Below are positions 51,001 to 63,000 of a stretch of DNA of 64,000 nucleotides, one piece after another. Below the pieces are notes generated by a model that saw only the letters and a list, made by a program, of their open reading frames with translations, was not told where the DNA came from and did not search any database. Numbering within the stretch: position 1 is the first letter of the stretch; each line of letters opens with the position of its first letter. The stretch is from Branchiostoma belcheri (Eukaryota > Chordata > Leptocardii > Amphioxiformes > Branchiostomatidae), in NCBI RefSeq assembly GCF_001625305.1, contig NW_017803898.1:129056-193055 (forward strand), in the 5' to 3' direction. The position numbers and the translations under genes were made by a program.

Positions 51001-54000
51001 TTCTACACACCGTTTGGAGAGGTCAGAAGCTCAGCCTTCCTGTCATAGATTTATTGAAACAACAGCAATTGTTAATGCCATGATAATGGTTAAAGTTCCA
51101 GCACAAAAGAGAATTGTTCTCACCTAGAGCTTTTGACCAGTCAGTATAGTCTTCCTTAGTGTGACATCAACATTGGGTCAAAGGTATCTGGTAAATGATG
51201 CCAGTCACTGATGCACTTCAGAGAAGCTATGTGACAAGTCTCACTGAGGAAGACCGGAGGAAGACTGGTTGAAAGCTCTAGGTGAGAACAATTCTCTTGT
51301 GTTGGAACAAAAGTTTCAACTTCAAACATCAAATACTGATACAGCAATTTTCTTCTACACAACCAAATTTTCTCACCTAAGTGCTGACATTTCGGTGTCT
51401 ATCAGACACCTTCCTCAGAGCTGTATCCTATACTTGACCAACCTGATGAAATTATTTTAAGGATCAAATCCTGATGCTTTATTGTTGTTTTTCCCAGCAC
51501 CTGCGAACGCTGAAGGTCCCAGGGAAGTCCATGCAGTCAGTATCGTGGGAGGGGGGCAGTCTGCGTATCGCCCTGGCCGTGGACTCTTTCATCTACTTTG
51601 CTAACATCAGACCTGACTACAAGGTAAGTCAGAAATGTTTATTTGACAGGGCTCGAAATACTTGGTGCATGTGCACCTTAGTGCACCCAAATTTGGAACT
51701 GTGTACCTAATTTTTTTCTGTGGGTGCACCCAAGTATTTTTATAGGTTTTTAGCATAATCTTAACATCAAATTAAGTGTCAGAAAAATAATAAAATCATT
51801 GTTATAATACTTTTATTTAAAAATGAAGCAAAATTAGGTTTTCCTGACATTCTACTTGTTTTATCTTTATATGGTGGACCCAAAAAATTGGATTGAAAGT
51901 TTGAAGTCTTAACATGTAACTACCACCACAGATGAACTTTCATGATAGTATATGAAATGTTGTCATAAAAGTTCAGAAATGTGCTAAGAAATTTTTTCTT
52001 TCCTACCCCCCGTCCAGTGGGGTTACTGTTCCCACACTGTAGTGTACTCCTTCACCAAACCTGACAGGATGGAGCACTGTGTCGTCTTCTGGGACACCAA
52101 GAACAACGAGGTAGGACTTCATAACAGTCTTTTTATCCTACAAACACAACAATAGTCCAGTTGCATAACTTTTGAACATTACTCAATACTGTTTAAATCC
52201 CTATATCCTAGCTTATTATGTTTACCGAAGGAAAACATATTGCTTCGGCTCAGTTTCTTCCTCTTCTTCTTCTTCCGTTCCAAACAAATAAGGTTAATGA
52301 CCAGGACCGGACGTCTGTCACCATGGTAACTGGTGTTGGGTTACATAATGTTGCAAGTGCCATGCAGAACTGAGTTCAAGTGAGGCTGTATGGTCACCAT
52401 ATATATGAATGTGTTTGAGTAAGAATAAAGAACAAACAAAGCAGTTACTGTAGTTTGTTAAGCTGGACCATGTTGATAATTATTTATTTTACCTCCAGCG
52501 TTTTGTGAAGTATGTGAAGAACCTGATGTCCATCACAGCGTGTGGAGACTTCTGCTGCCTGTCCACGCGAGCGGACGACCAGAGCGGGCAGTACGTGCTG
52601 GTGCTCTGTAACTCCATCGGCACACCGCTAGACTCCAAGTACATCGACATAGGTACGTCTGATGCAGGCCTCGAAATTAACTTTTCTTCCTATTGTCCCA
52701 GCTCTGTCCCAAAAATACATTTCTATTGTCTCTAAGTGAGGATGAACTGTCCCAACCTGTTTTTTGAGAAGTATTGTATGACTTCAACTTTAAGTCATTA
52801 ACTTTATTTTGCTTACGTTTTGGCTCCCAGGTGCACTTATCATTGCAGAGTAGACAGGAAATTTGTTGTGACCGTCTGTCACCTTCCTCAGGGCAAATCT
52901 GACTTTCACATTGCACTGCAGCACAGGTACTAGGTACTGCTATAGATGCTTTCCCAAACGTACATCTACATGGTTACAGGGAACAATTTCTACAATGCAG
53001 TCAAACAGTTGTCAAGAAAAAAACAAATAAAGAACCTCTTGTTCCCAGAGCCCCTGTACGTGACGATGACGGCGTCCCACATCATCGCGGCCTCTAAGGA
53101 GGCGTTCTACACGTGGCAGTACACCAGCCCGAAAAAACTGGCCATGATGGACGTGGGACAGTACAGCGCTCAGAGGAAGGACGGCAGGGAGAAGTCAGTA
53201 ATTATATAACATTCACTATTTTACTCGTTTTGCCTTTGTGAGCACGTCAGCAGAACATACTGCACCTGCACGAAACCCGTAATGTATTGTGCATAGCACT
53301 TAAGCAGAATGTCTCATATAAGGTTGGATTTGTGCATATAAGGTTAAAACTCCATCTGTAGTTTCCAAATGTTATGTCAAAAAAAATATTGTCTGCAACA
53401 GGCAAAATTCTGAAGCAACGTTGACCAAAACTCCAATTAAATCGTGAAAAATGGGGGTTTTGCGCAAGCGCAGTACGTTCTACAGACATGCTGCTTTTGT
53501 TGGATGTAATCAGTGTTTAAAACCATGTGTCCGTCTTTCTGTCATTTGACAGAATTTTGCTGCTTGTATTGAACAAAAATCATGCCAAATCTGTCTTATA
53601 TGGTGAACAAAAATTGGTGTGTAAAGAGACGGAAGAGATTTCAGGAAAACAAAATGATGTTCAACTTGGTGTTGTTTATTTCCAGGCTGTTCCATATAGA
53701 TGACACCCCCACTGGAGCAGGGGAGGGGCTGACGGACTTCACCAAAGCTCTACAGGTAAACAGTTCTTGTAGACAAGTACATTATTGTTCTAAAAAAGTT
53801 CAAAGCTCTTTTTTTTTATCTTTTGCCAGTTGAAGCAAACCCTGAGGCTGCTATCAAGTTTTTTTGTAATCATGTCTTCCATGCCAAAACATTTTTATAA
53901 GGAATAAATGATCATTATGTATCCCTTGACATATTTCATCTGTCTTTTAATGACTCCTGCATAAGTCACACTTCATTTACCTGTTTGTTTTAACATTTGT

Positions 54001-57000
54001 TGAAATATGCTTGTGATATATCCTAGGATCATCCTTGCTACCAAGCTAACATCTGGGCTGGAGGCTTTTGTATTAATACGCTAGAAGACTCTTAAATTGT
54101 AGGCTGTTTTACTAAGAGACATTGCCTACAAATTTCATGGTACAAAGGGGCCTGGTAGCAAGATATTGGTTCTGAGTAACAAATCTTGGTTAACAACATT
54201 ACTTTCATACATATTTATAGTATTTACATATAATGTTGTCATTTGCATGTTTATTGTTATTTGTGAGTTTTGTTTATGTTTATGTGTGTTGTACTCAATG
54301 TTCCTGCATACTTAACCCCCTTTAGGAGGGGCAAAAACTTCAGGTGAGAATGTTACCTGTCCACACCTGCGCACCGTCTGTAATCATGGCCTCACCTGCT
54401 TACATGTTTGTAAACAGCATAAAAGTAACAAAAAGATGTTTGTAGCAAGTCTTTCTTTACAATCAAAAACATTCGGATTCTTCTAAAATGCTCAATCACT
54501 TGTTGCGTTACATGCATCTACACATGTACACTGTATTGAAATTGATTTCTTCAAACATTTTGAAATCCAAATCATTAGTTTGAAAGTCTTGTCAAAATAT
54601 TCTTTAATATTGCACAACTTCTGGCAAAGTGCTTTTCTTTTTTGCCTAAATTTTGTACTTTCATTGTGGATGTTATTTTGCAGTGAACAGTTTTTTTATA
54701 ACATGCAAAATTTTGAGGAAAAGATTTGATTGTGATTGTCAAAAGAATGATTCACTTGAGTTGAAGAAATCATAATCTGCTGTTGTACTTAGTGTTGTAA
54801 TCAGTGCTACAGATGTGGTCTTCTATCGTTATAATATTGTATTTATTTAAAGTGTTGTATTTCTTTCTTCAGCCCACCAGAGATCTCATTTGCTGTATCA
54901 CTGCATCTGAGAAACTTCTAGTTGTGGTGAGTTGAACTCTAAAAACCATGATTTGTTAACCATGTAAAAGCACAGCCTTCTTTACTTGTTTTGCCATATA
55001 TTTTCAGTTAGGTTTTGTGACACTGAAATGACAGCCCTTACTAATGACTGACATTTTATCAGATTACATTGACATTGGACACATACTCCTGTGATTCTGA
55101 AATAAATTACATATTTGAATACAAAATAATTGACAATCTCTTGAATGTATGTTTTTCCTCCCTTTGTAGGCGCGTGAGTCAGGTACCCTGCATCGTTACA
55201 CCATGCCTAACTTCGCCCTGGTGCACAAACACGTGCTGAACTGTCGTCCTCACCAGCTGGCTCTCAACTGTAACTCTTCGTAAGTTTGAATGACACTGCC
55301 AATGCATTTGTAATATCTATTACGTACATATGATGTTTATCAAAGGAAAGCATATTGTTTTTGCTACGTTTCCTCTTCTTCTCCAAACCAAAAAGGTCAA
55401 TGACCTGAACTAGACGTCTGTCACCATGGTAACTAGTGTTGGGTTACATCATGTTGCAATTTTATAGCAGGAGGGATTTAGACTCCTGTCTGACCATACA
55501 TGTATATATGAATGTGTTTGAGTGAGAATTAACAGAGCAGATTTTATGCAAAGGTAAACATGCATTTGCTTTGCAAATGTTACCTTTTTAGTTAAAATCA
55601 TTTTGAAATTCATAATCTGTTGCTTAACCATAGCTGTTGTGTTTTCCCACAGGAGACTGGCTGTAGTGGACATAGCAGGTGTGCTGACCTTCTTTGACCT
55701 TGACACGCGTGTGACGGACAGCACGGGGCAGGAGATCCTCGGGGAACATCTCAAGTTCGAGCGGAAGGACGTCTGGGACATGAAGTGGGCCGAGGTGAGG
55801 AAAAGTGCACTGAAACATTTGCATACACCAAAAAACTGTTACTCAAGCAACTGGATATGATTTTGGAAACGGTCAGATGTTTCAGGTAGCATCTACTACC
55901 TTTTGTCAGTGACACTGGAGACTGCAGGAGAAATGCAGGTTTATAAGTACAAACCATTGATTGATATGCAAACAAGTCAGTACTTACTGTAGTTTAGCAG
56001 CATTTCTTATTTGAAAATTTTTTTATTTGCTCGCACACACTAGTTAGGTGGTATTCAGAGGATGTCATTTTATAAAATTAAGTCAGCGTGGCCTATGTAC
56101 ATGCTATTCCCCTTTCCCAGGACAATCCTGAGCTGTTTGCTATGATGGAGAAGACGAGGATGTACATTTTCCGTAACCTGGACCCAGAGGAGCCCATCCT
56201 CAGCTCCGGATACATCTGTCACTTCGCAGACCTGGAGATACGGTCTGTCCTGCTGGATGAGATCATGAAGGAACCAGAACTGCCTAATAAGGAGTACATC
56301 ATCGATATGGAGATCAAGGTAGGGAGGTTTTCACTGACACATCAAAAGAACGTACTGCACCTGCACAAAACCCATGATGTATTGTTCATAGCACTTTGGC
56401 AGAACTTTGAGCATACTCTGACTGGAGTACTGTTTCCTGTTGCAATATAATAATGTAGGTGGCACTTTTGCGGCAAGAACACAATCCCAAACATGGCTGA
56501 GTTTGTATCCCCCTCGTCCCGTTTCATCACTGGGGTTGACTGCTTCCTTTTTATTTCCTTTTCATAAAGGCTGGAGTTTCTTGATAGCTAGTCACTGGAA
56601 TCACTTATTTTACCATGCAGGTAAGTGCTAAGTAGTAAACTGCCAAATTTCATAATTTCATGAACACAACTCTTTTTGTCTGTTTCCTCAGTCCCTTAGA
56701 GACAGTCGTGACCTCCTGGAGAAGGTCGGCATCGCGGATGCTTCACAGTTCATCGAGGATAACCCTCATCCCAGGCTGTGGTAGGGACATAGAGCTTACT
56801 CAAAATTATATGTAGTATTATGGAATAGGTAGTACATACTGCTTTCTCTGTTTAGCACTCAGTATTCAAAATGGAGTATAGGAGTAAAACACAAACCACT
56901 ACCAAGAGACTAGCCCCTGCTGTAGTGGCCTGTGTGTATTGGAGTTTGGAGTTAAGAGTACATGAATGGAGGTTAAACATACTGTACCACACACCACAAT

Positions 57001-60000
57001 ATTGCCCTGAAGAAGGTGACAGATGGTCACTGAAACGTTGGCTGAATAAAAGACTTGGTTGTGTAAAAAGAGTCTCTTTACTCAGTGACTTACCAACCTG
57101 TTGAAAATATTAACGGACACACCACTACCAGTGGACAAGCCCCCTGCTGTAGTGATTGCACATTGATAGCTCAAGGGCTACAGGATCTGGTGGGCGCTGC
57201 GCTAGACACTGCACATGGCCACAACACCAGGGCTACACACCTTCAGTTATTTTTTGAGATGTCTAGTTTACTTAGTTTAACCACTTGTGTGTTTTCCAGG
57301 CGGTTACTTGCCGAGGCAGCCCTGGAGAAGTTAGACCTGCCCACAGCTGAGCAGGCTTTTGTGAGGTGTAAGGACTACCAGGGCATCGAGTTTGTCAAGA
57401 AACTGGGCAACTTACAGGTGAGGAAAAAACTGTAAAAAGATGCAATCACTGGGGAAGTTTAGTTTTGACACACATTTAAAGTTAAACTTAAAACACACGG
57501 AATTGTTCTCACCTAGAGCTTTTGACCAGTCACACTGGTCTTCTTCAATAGACGGACCCAGTGAGACTTTTCACATGACTTCTGTGTTGATAGTTACATA
57601 TTAAAAACTTTTGTTCCAGCACAAAGAGTACTGTAGTTTTCATCTTGAGCTTTTAACCAGTCACTCTGGTCTTCTTCAATAGACTGACCATTGAAATTGC
57701 GAGTCATGTTGGTTATGCATACACATGTAATATTATGTAGAAGTCAACAGACAAAATGTTGGTGGAGGGCTCTCTAACTGTTCACTTTGTTGTCGTTGGT
57801 CTTTCTTGAGAACACTTTATCAAGGTTTGGTCTTTTTTCTCCAGAGTGAAGCGATGAAGAATGCTGAAGTTGCTGCTTACTTTAAGAGGTTTGAGGAGGC
57901 TGAGAGAGTCTATCTGGACATTGACAGAAGGTAAAAAAAAGCTATTGAAGTGAATCTTCAATTTTTTCTCTTTGTATCTGCTGAAAAACATTAAAAAAAG
58001 CCATATCTTGTCACTAATCTCTAGCTTTCTCTCAGTGTTTTTCTTTTTGGCACATAGTTTTATAATGAAGTTCTTGACATTCTTTTAACTGGTACGTCAA
58101 TGAAGGTTAGACATCCTGGTAAAGAGATGCACAAGCAAACTGTTACTCAAGAAACTACAGATTCCATAGTAATTAGTCACTGACAAAAAATAGTGGATGC
58201 TACTTGAAATGATCTTTGAATGGGCATGTTGTGAACGTGGTGCTATGTTTCCCCAGGGACCTTGCTGTGAATCTGCGGGTGAAGCTGGGAGACTGGTTCC
58301 GTGTGGTTCAGCTGCTGAAGACGGGAAGCGGAGGGGGGGAGGACCAGCTTCTGGAGCAGGCCTGGAACGCCATCGGGGACTACTACGCTGACAGACAGAA
58401 ATGGTAAAATATTTTTTACCGGTAGATTATCAGTGAATTTTTGAAGAAAACGAAGATATAAATCGTAGTATTTAGTATATTATAAGGGACTTAATATGGT
58501 ACTGTGGAACTTCCGGTTTTGATACCTCCTGATCTGGACATGCAAGAATAATGATTGAGTGGTAGATACAAAATGTACCTCTTGTGCTCAGAAAGACGTG
58601 ACGTGAGTTTTGGCCCCCTATGTACCTGTATATTTTACCAGCACATTGGCAGAACATACTGCACCTGCGCCAATCCCGTAATGTACTGTGCATAGCACTT
58701 TGGCAGTCTGTCTCATATAAGGTCTTATTCACGTATATAAGATTAACACCCTGTCTGTAGTTTCCAAATGCTATGTCAGAAAAGATATCCTCTGCATCAG
58801 GCAAATTTCTGATCATGCAACATTGACCAGACTTCCAAAGGAAATCCTTAAGTTCATAAATATTACACCAGAAACTTGTTTCAGAAATATCAGGTCCAAA
58901 GATAGTTTTCAAAACTGTTTTTAACGCAAATTTACATGTCTGTGACCTCCACAGGCAGAACGCGGTGACGTACTATGTCCAGGGTCGTAACCAGGAGCGA
59001 CTAGCGGAGTGTTACTACATGCTGGAGGACTACCCCGGGTTAGAGAGTCTGGTGCACTCCCTACCCGAGAACCACAAACTGCTGCCTGTGAGTAAAGATC
59101 TCAAATACACAATGGTCCTATTATAGGTAGTAACAATTTGTTTGTTACATAAATTTAACATTTCCAATAAAAAAGTTGTTTATTAATATTTGTTTATTTG
59201 GATTTTCCTCAAAGTAAAGGCAAAACAGGTGTACCTTTACAAGTTGCCCTCACCCATACAAAAAATACAACAACAAAATATACATTAGTCAAAGTCAGCA
59301 ATATATAAAAATACACAAAACAGATGATAAATTAGATAAATTAATAAATGAAGGTATGTAATAAATCATGTTGAATCAAGAATTTGATGCAGTGTGCACC
59401 TGTCAGTATCCTTGGTGAAAGACAAGCAAGAAAAGTTGTTGGTTTTGCACATGGTTTTTCTATCTAATGTATGTGTTAGATCATTGCCTTGAGTTTTAAC
59501 ATTTTAACCAAGTGTTTGTTTGTTTGTTTGTTTGTGTTTCCTACAGGAGATTGCGGCCATGTTTGTGACTGTAGGCATGTGTCAGCAGGCTGTAGCAGCT
59601 TACTGTAAGGTGAGGAACAAATTTCTTTATTCACAACCGCTTGTTTAACAGTATCTGTCTCATCATACAACTTTGATGTAAAAGTTAAGAACTTGTATCT
59701 AAAATCCATGAGTAATTTTTTTCTTTACCTGCCCAGTGTAACAGGGTGAAGGCAGCTGTGGACTGTTGTGTCCAGCTCAACCAGGTGAGAAATATCAGAT
59801 TGCTTTGTTGTAATCTTGTTGAAAATAACATTCCACAGTTTTTGGTTTCTGATCAATAACTGATATACATTTGTACCCTGTCCATATTTCTGTCATAGTT
59901 TATTAGAATAGGCAAGTATTATTGTATTGATTACATTGTTATTGTTGCCATACATTGTACCCTGTACAACTGTCGAGCAATTATGTTCGAAAATAAACAC

Positions 60001-63000
60001 ATAGAAAGTTTACATGCCCGGAGGCTAATTGCAAATACATTGGTACAAACAACATGTATGAAAAATGATATGAGAGTCGTGATACGTGATACTATATTCT
60101 ACAACATACCTGGTACTAATTTCTATAATATGGGGGTTCTTTGATTTTAGTAGTAAAATTGATTTACTGCAAAACGTATGTCCTGTCCTATCCAGTGGAA
60201 CCAGGCTGTAGACCTGGCGAAGGCTCACAACATGAAGGAGATCGACTCCCTCCTGGCCAAGTACGCCTCCCACCTGCTGGAGAAGGACAAGATCGTGAAC
60301 GCCATTGAGCTGTACAGGAAGGCTAACCACTTCTTAGACGCCGCCAAGCTGCTCTTCAAGGTACTGCAGGCTTGTTCTTCAAGACGCCTTGAAAACAATC
60401 TTATGATTGTTAATTCTATTGTAAGTTATAAAATGGAGAAACCTTTAAGGTTTATTATGTTTACCTATGCGGAAGGAAAACATCTTGTTTTTGCTGTGTT
60501 TCCTCTTCTTCTTCTCCTAACAAATAAGGACAATGACCTGAACCAAACATCTGTCACCGTAGTAACTAGTGTTAGGTTACATCATGTTGCAATTTTATAG
60601 CAGGAGGGATTTAGAGTCCTGTCACCATATACATGTATATGAATGTGTTTGAGTAAGAATTAACAGAGCAGACCATGTAATTTTATCACAAACTTTTGGA
60701 TTGCTAGTTACACATATTATAGACAGCAGAAAATAGTCAATTCTGCCCACTGACAAAAGGGATGAGAAAAAAAGGATACATTTTGATAACCCATTTTTCC
60801 AGATCGCAGAAGATGAGACAAAGAAGAAGACGAAGCCCCTGAGGATTAAGAAGTTGTACGTCTTGGCTGCTCTGCTGGTGGAGAAGTACCATGAACAGAT
60901 GAAACTCACCTCCAAGTCCAAGGCCAAGGGCAAGAGACAAGAGGTCAGTGCTACTCTGAGTCTCATTGTCATTGATAGGTTTGAGTTGTTGGAGGAAAAA
61001 AACATGTTTTGCTCATGAAATGCAATATATAGTTTTAGAGTCATATATATTGTTGTCTTATATTGCACAGTTTTCCTTAGAATCATTATAAGAATTTGTT
61101 AAACTTAAAAGGTTCCGATTCTATTGAGTGCGAGATGATGTAACCTCGTTCTTACATGTTTAGTTTTAGAGAGTAGGCTGGTAAGTAGCTACAATAAGGT
61201 GTCTGATTCCCAATCGGCTTATGACGTGCATTCCATATAGAATAGGATGTTAAGATGGCTGTACGGCTAATGTCTCTAAGGCAGTCCTTTGGTTTTCTCT
61301 CAGTTTTGTCTTACATGTAACTACATTGAATAATGTCCTGAGTCTGAGATTCCTTACATTGTACCATGTACCATTGTTTAGCAATAAAGTTCATTCACAT
61401 ATTTCCCCTCTCCAGGCCAGCTCAGCCCTGGCCGGGTTACTAGAAGAGGATGCGTCGACGATGGACTCTAAAGTGATCGACAACGCGTGGCGCGGCGCAG
61501 AGGCGTACCACTTCTACATCCTGGCCCAGCGACAGCTGTACAACGGGTACGTGGTTGGTTGATTCAAACTGTAGGCCTCCTCTCATTGGTTTATTTGACA
61601 TTCCAACTCCCTCATTTTGATGGCTCATTGGTTGGTTCAAAATGCCAATCCATGATTGGTTGATTCAAACTGAAGACTTCCTCTCATTGGGTCATTTGAC
61701 ATTCCAACTCCCTCATTTTGATGGCTCATTGGTTTGGTCAAAATGCCAATCCATGATTGGTTGATTCAAACTGAAGACTGCCTCTCATTGGTTGATTTGA
61801 CATTCCATCTCCCTCATTTTGATGGCTCATTGGTTTGGTCAAAATGCCAATCCATGATTGGTTGATTCAAACTGAAGACTACCTCTCATTGGTTGATTTG
61901 AGATTCCAACTTACTCATTCTGATGGCTTATTGGTTTGGTTACAATGTCATGCCGTGATCCAGGTATGTGGACGCCGCCATGAAAACTGCGCTGCACCTG
62001 AGGGAATATGAGGACATCATTGATCCTGTGGACATCTACTCTCTACTCGGTGGGTGATTTTTATTTTTGCCTTCACAATATAAATATATTGTTTTTGCTC
62101 TGTTTCTTCTTAATCTTCTTCTTCTACAAAGTCAATAACAATGATAGTAATTACTGGTTGGAATGGAAGAAGAAGAGGAAGAAACTGAGCAAAAACAATA
62201 TGTTTTTCTTCGGTAAACATGATATTCAATATCAATGACCAGGACCAGATATCTGTCACCATGGTAACTGGTGTTGGATTACATCATGTTGCAAGTGCCA
62301 TGCAGAACTGAGTTCAAGTGGTGCTGCATGGTCATCCAATATTATGAGTGTGTTTAAGTAAAAATAAACAAAGCAGTTACTGTACATTGGTAGTTTGTTG
62401 AGCTGAGCCATGTGAAGGTAAACATGATGCATTTGCAATACCTTTCTATTGGTTGAATTTTCATATTTTTCCCCCTCCCAGCCCTGGCTGCCTGTGCCAA
62501 CCGTGCCTTCGGCTCCTGTTCCAAGGCCTTCATCAAACTGGAGTCTCTGGAAAACATCAGTCAGGATCAGAAGGAAACTTTCCTCGAGCTGGCTCTGGAG
62601 ATCTTCACCAAGTAAGAACTTCTGGAAACTAGCTGAAGGATTAAGTATTATTTGATTTGATTTATTGAAATTGTACAATACAATACCCGTGTGACAAAGG
62701 CAGCTGTTGCTGGTGTTGTGTCCCACACATAGAAACGAATACAGGACAGACAATACTCATTTTTACTTGAGTTAGGTGAGGAAAGTCGTGTCAAGTGCCT
62801 TTTCCAAGGGCACAAGATCGTTGGTATGTCAAGGACTTGAACCTGGGACCTCTTAGTTCAGAACCGAGCACTATGCATTTTTACAGTAGTTACCCCATTT
62901 AAGTATTATGATTATAGCACAAGCTGAATAATAACATTAAAAGATATGGTACGTTTACAAAATATCTCTCTCCAGACTTCACAATAACTTTCATGAAGAC

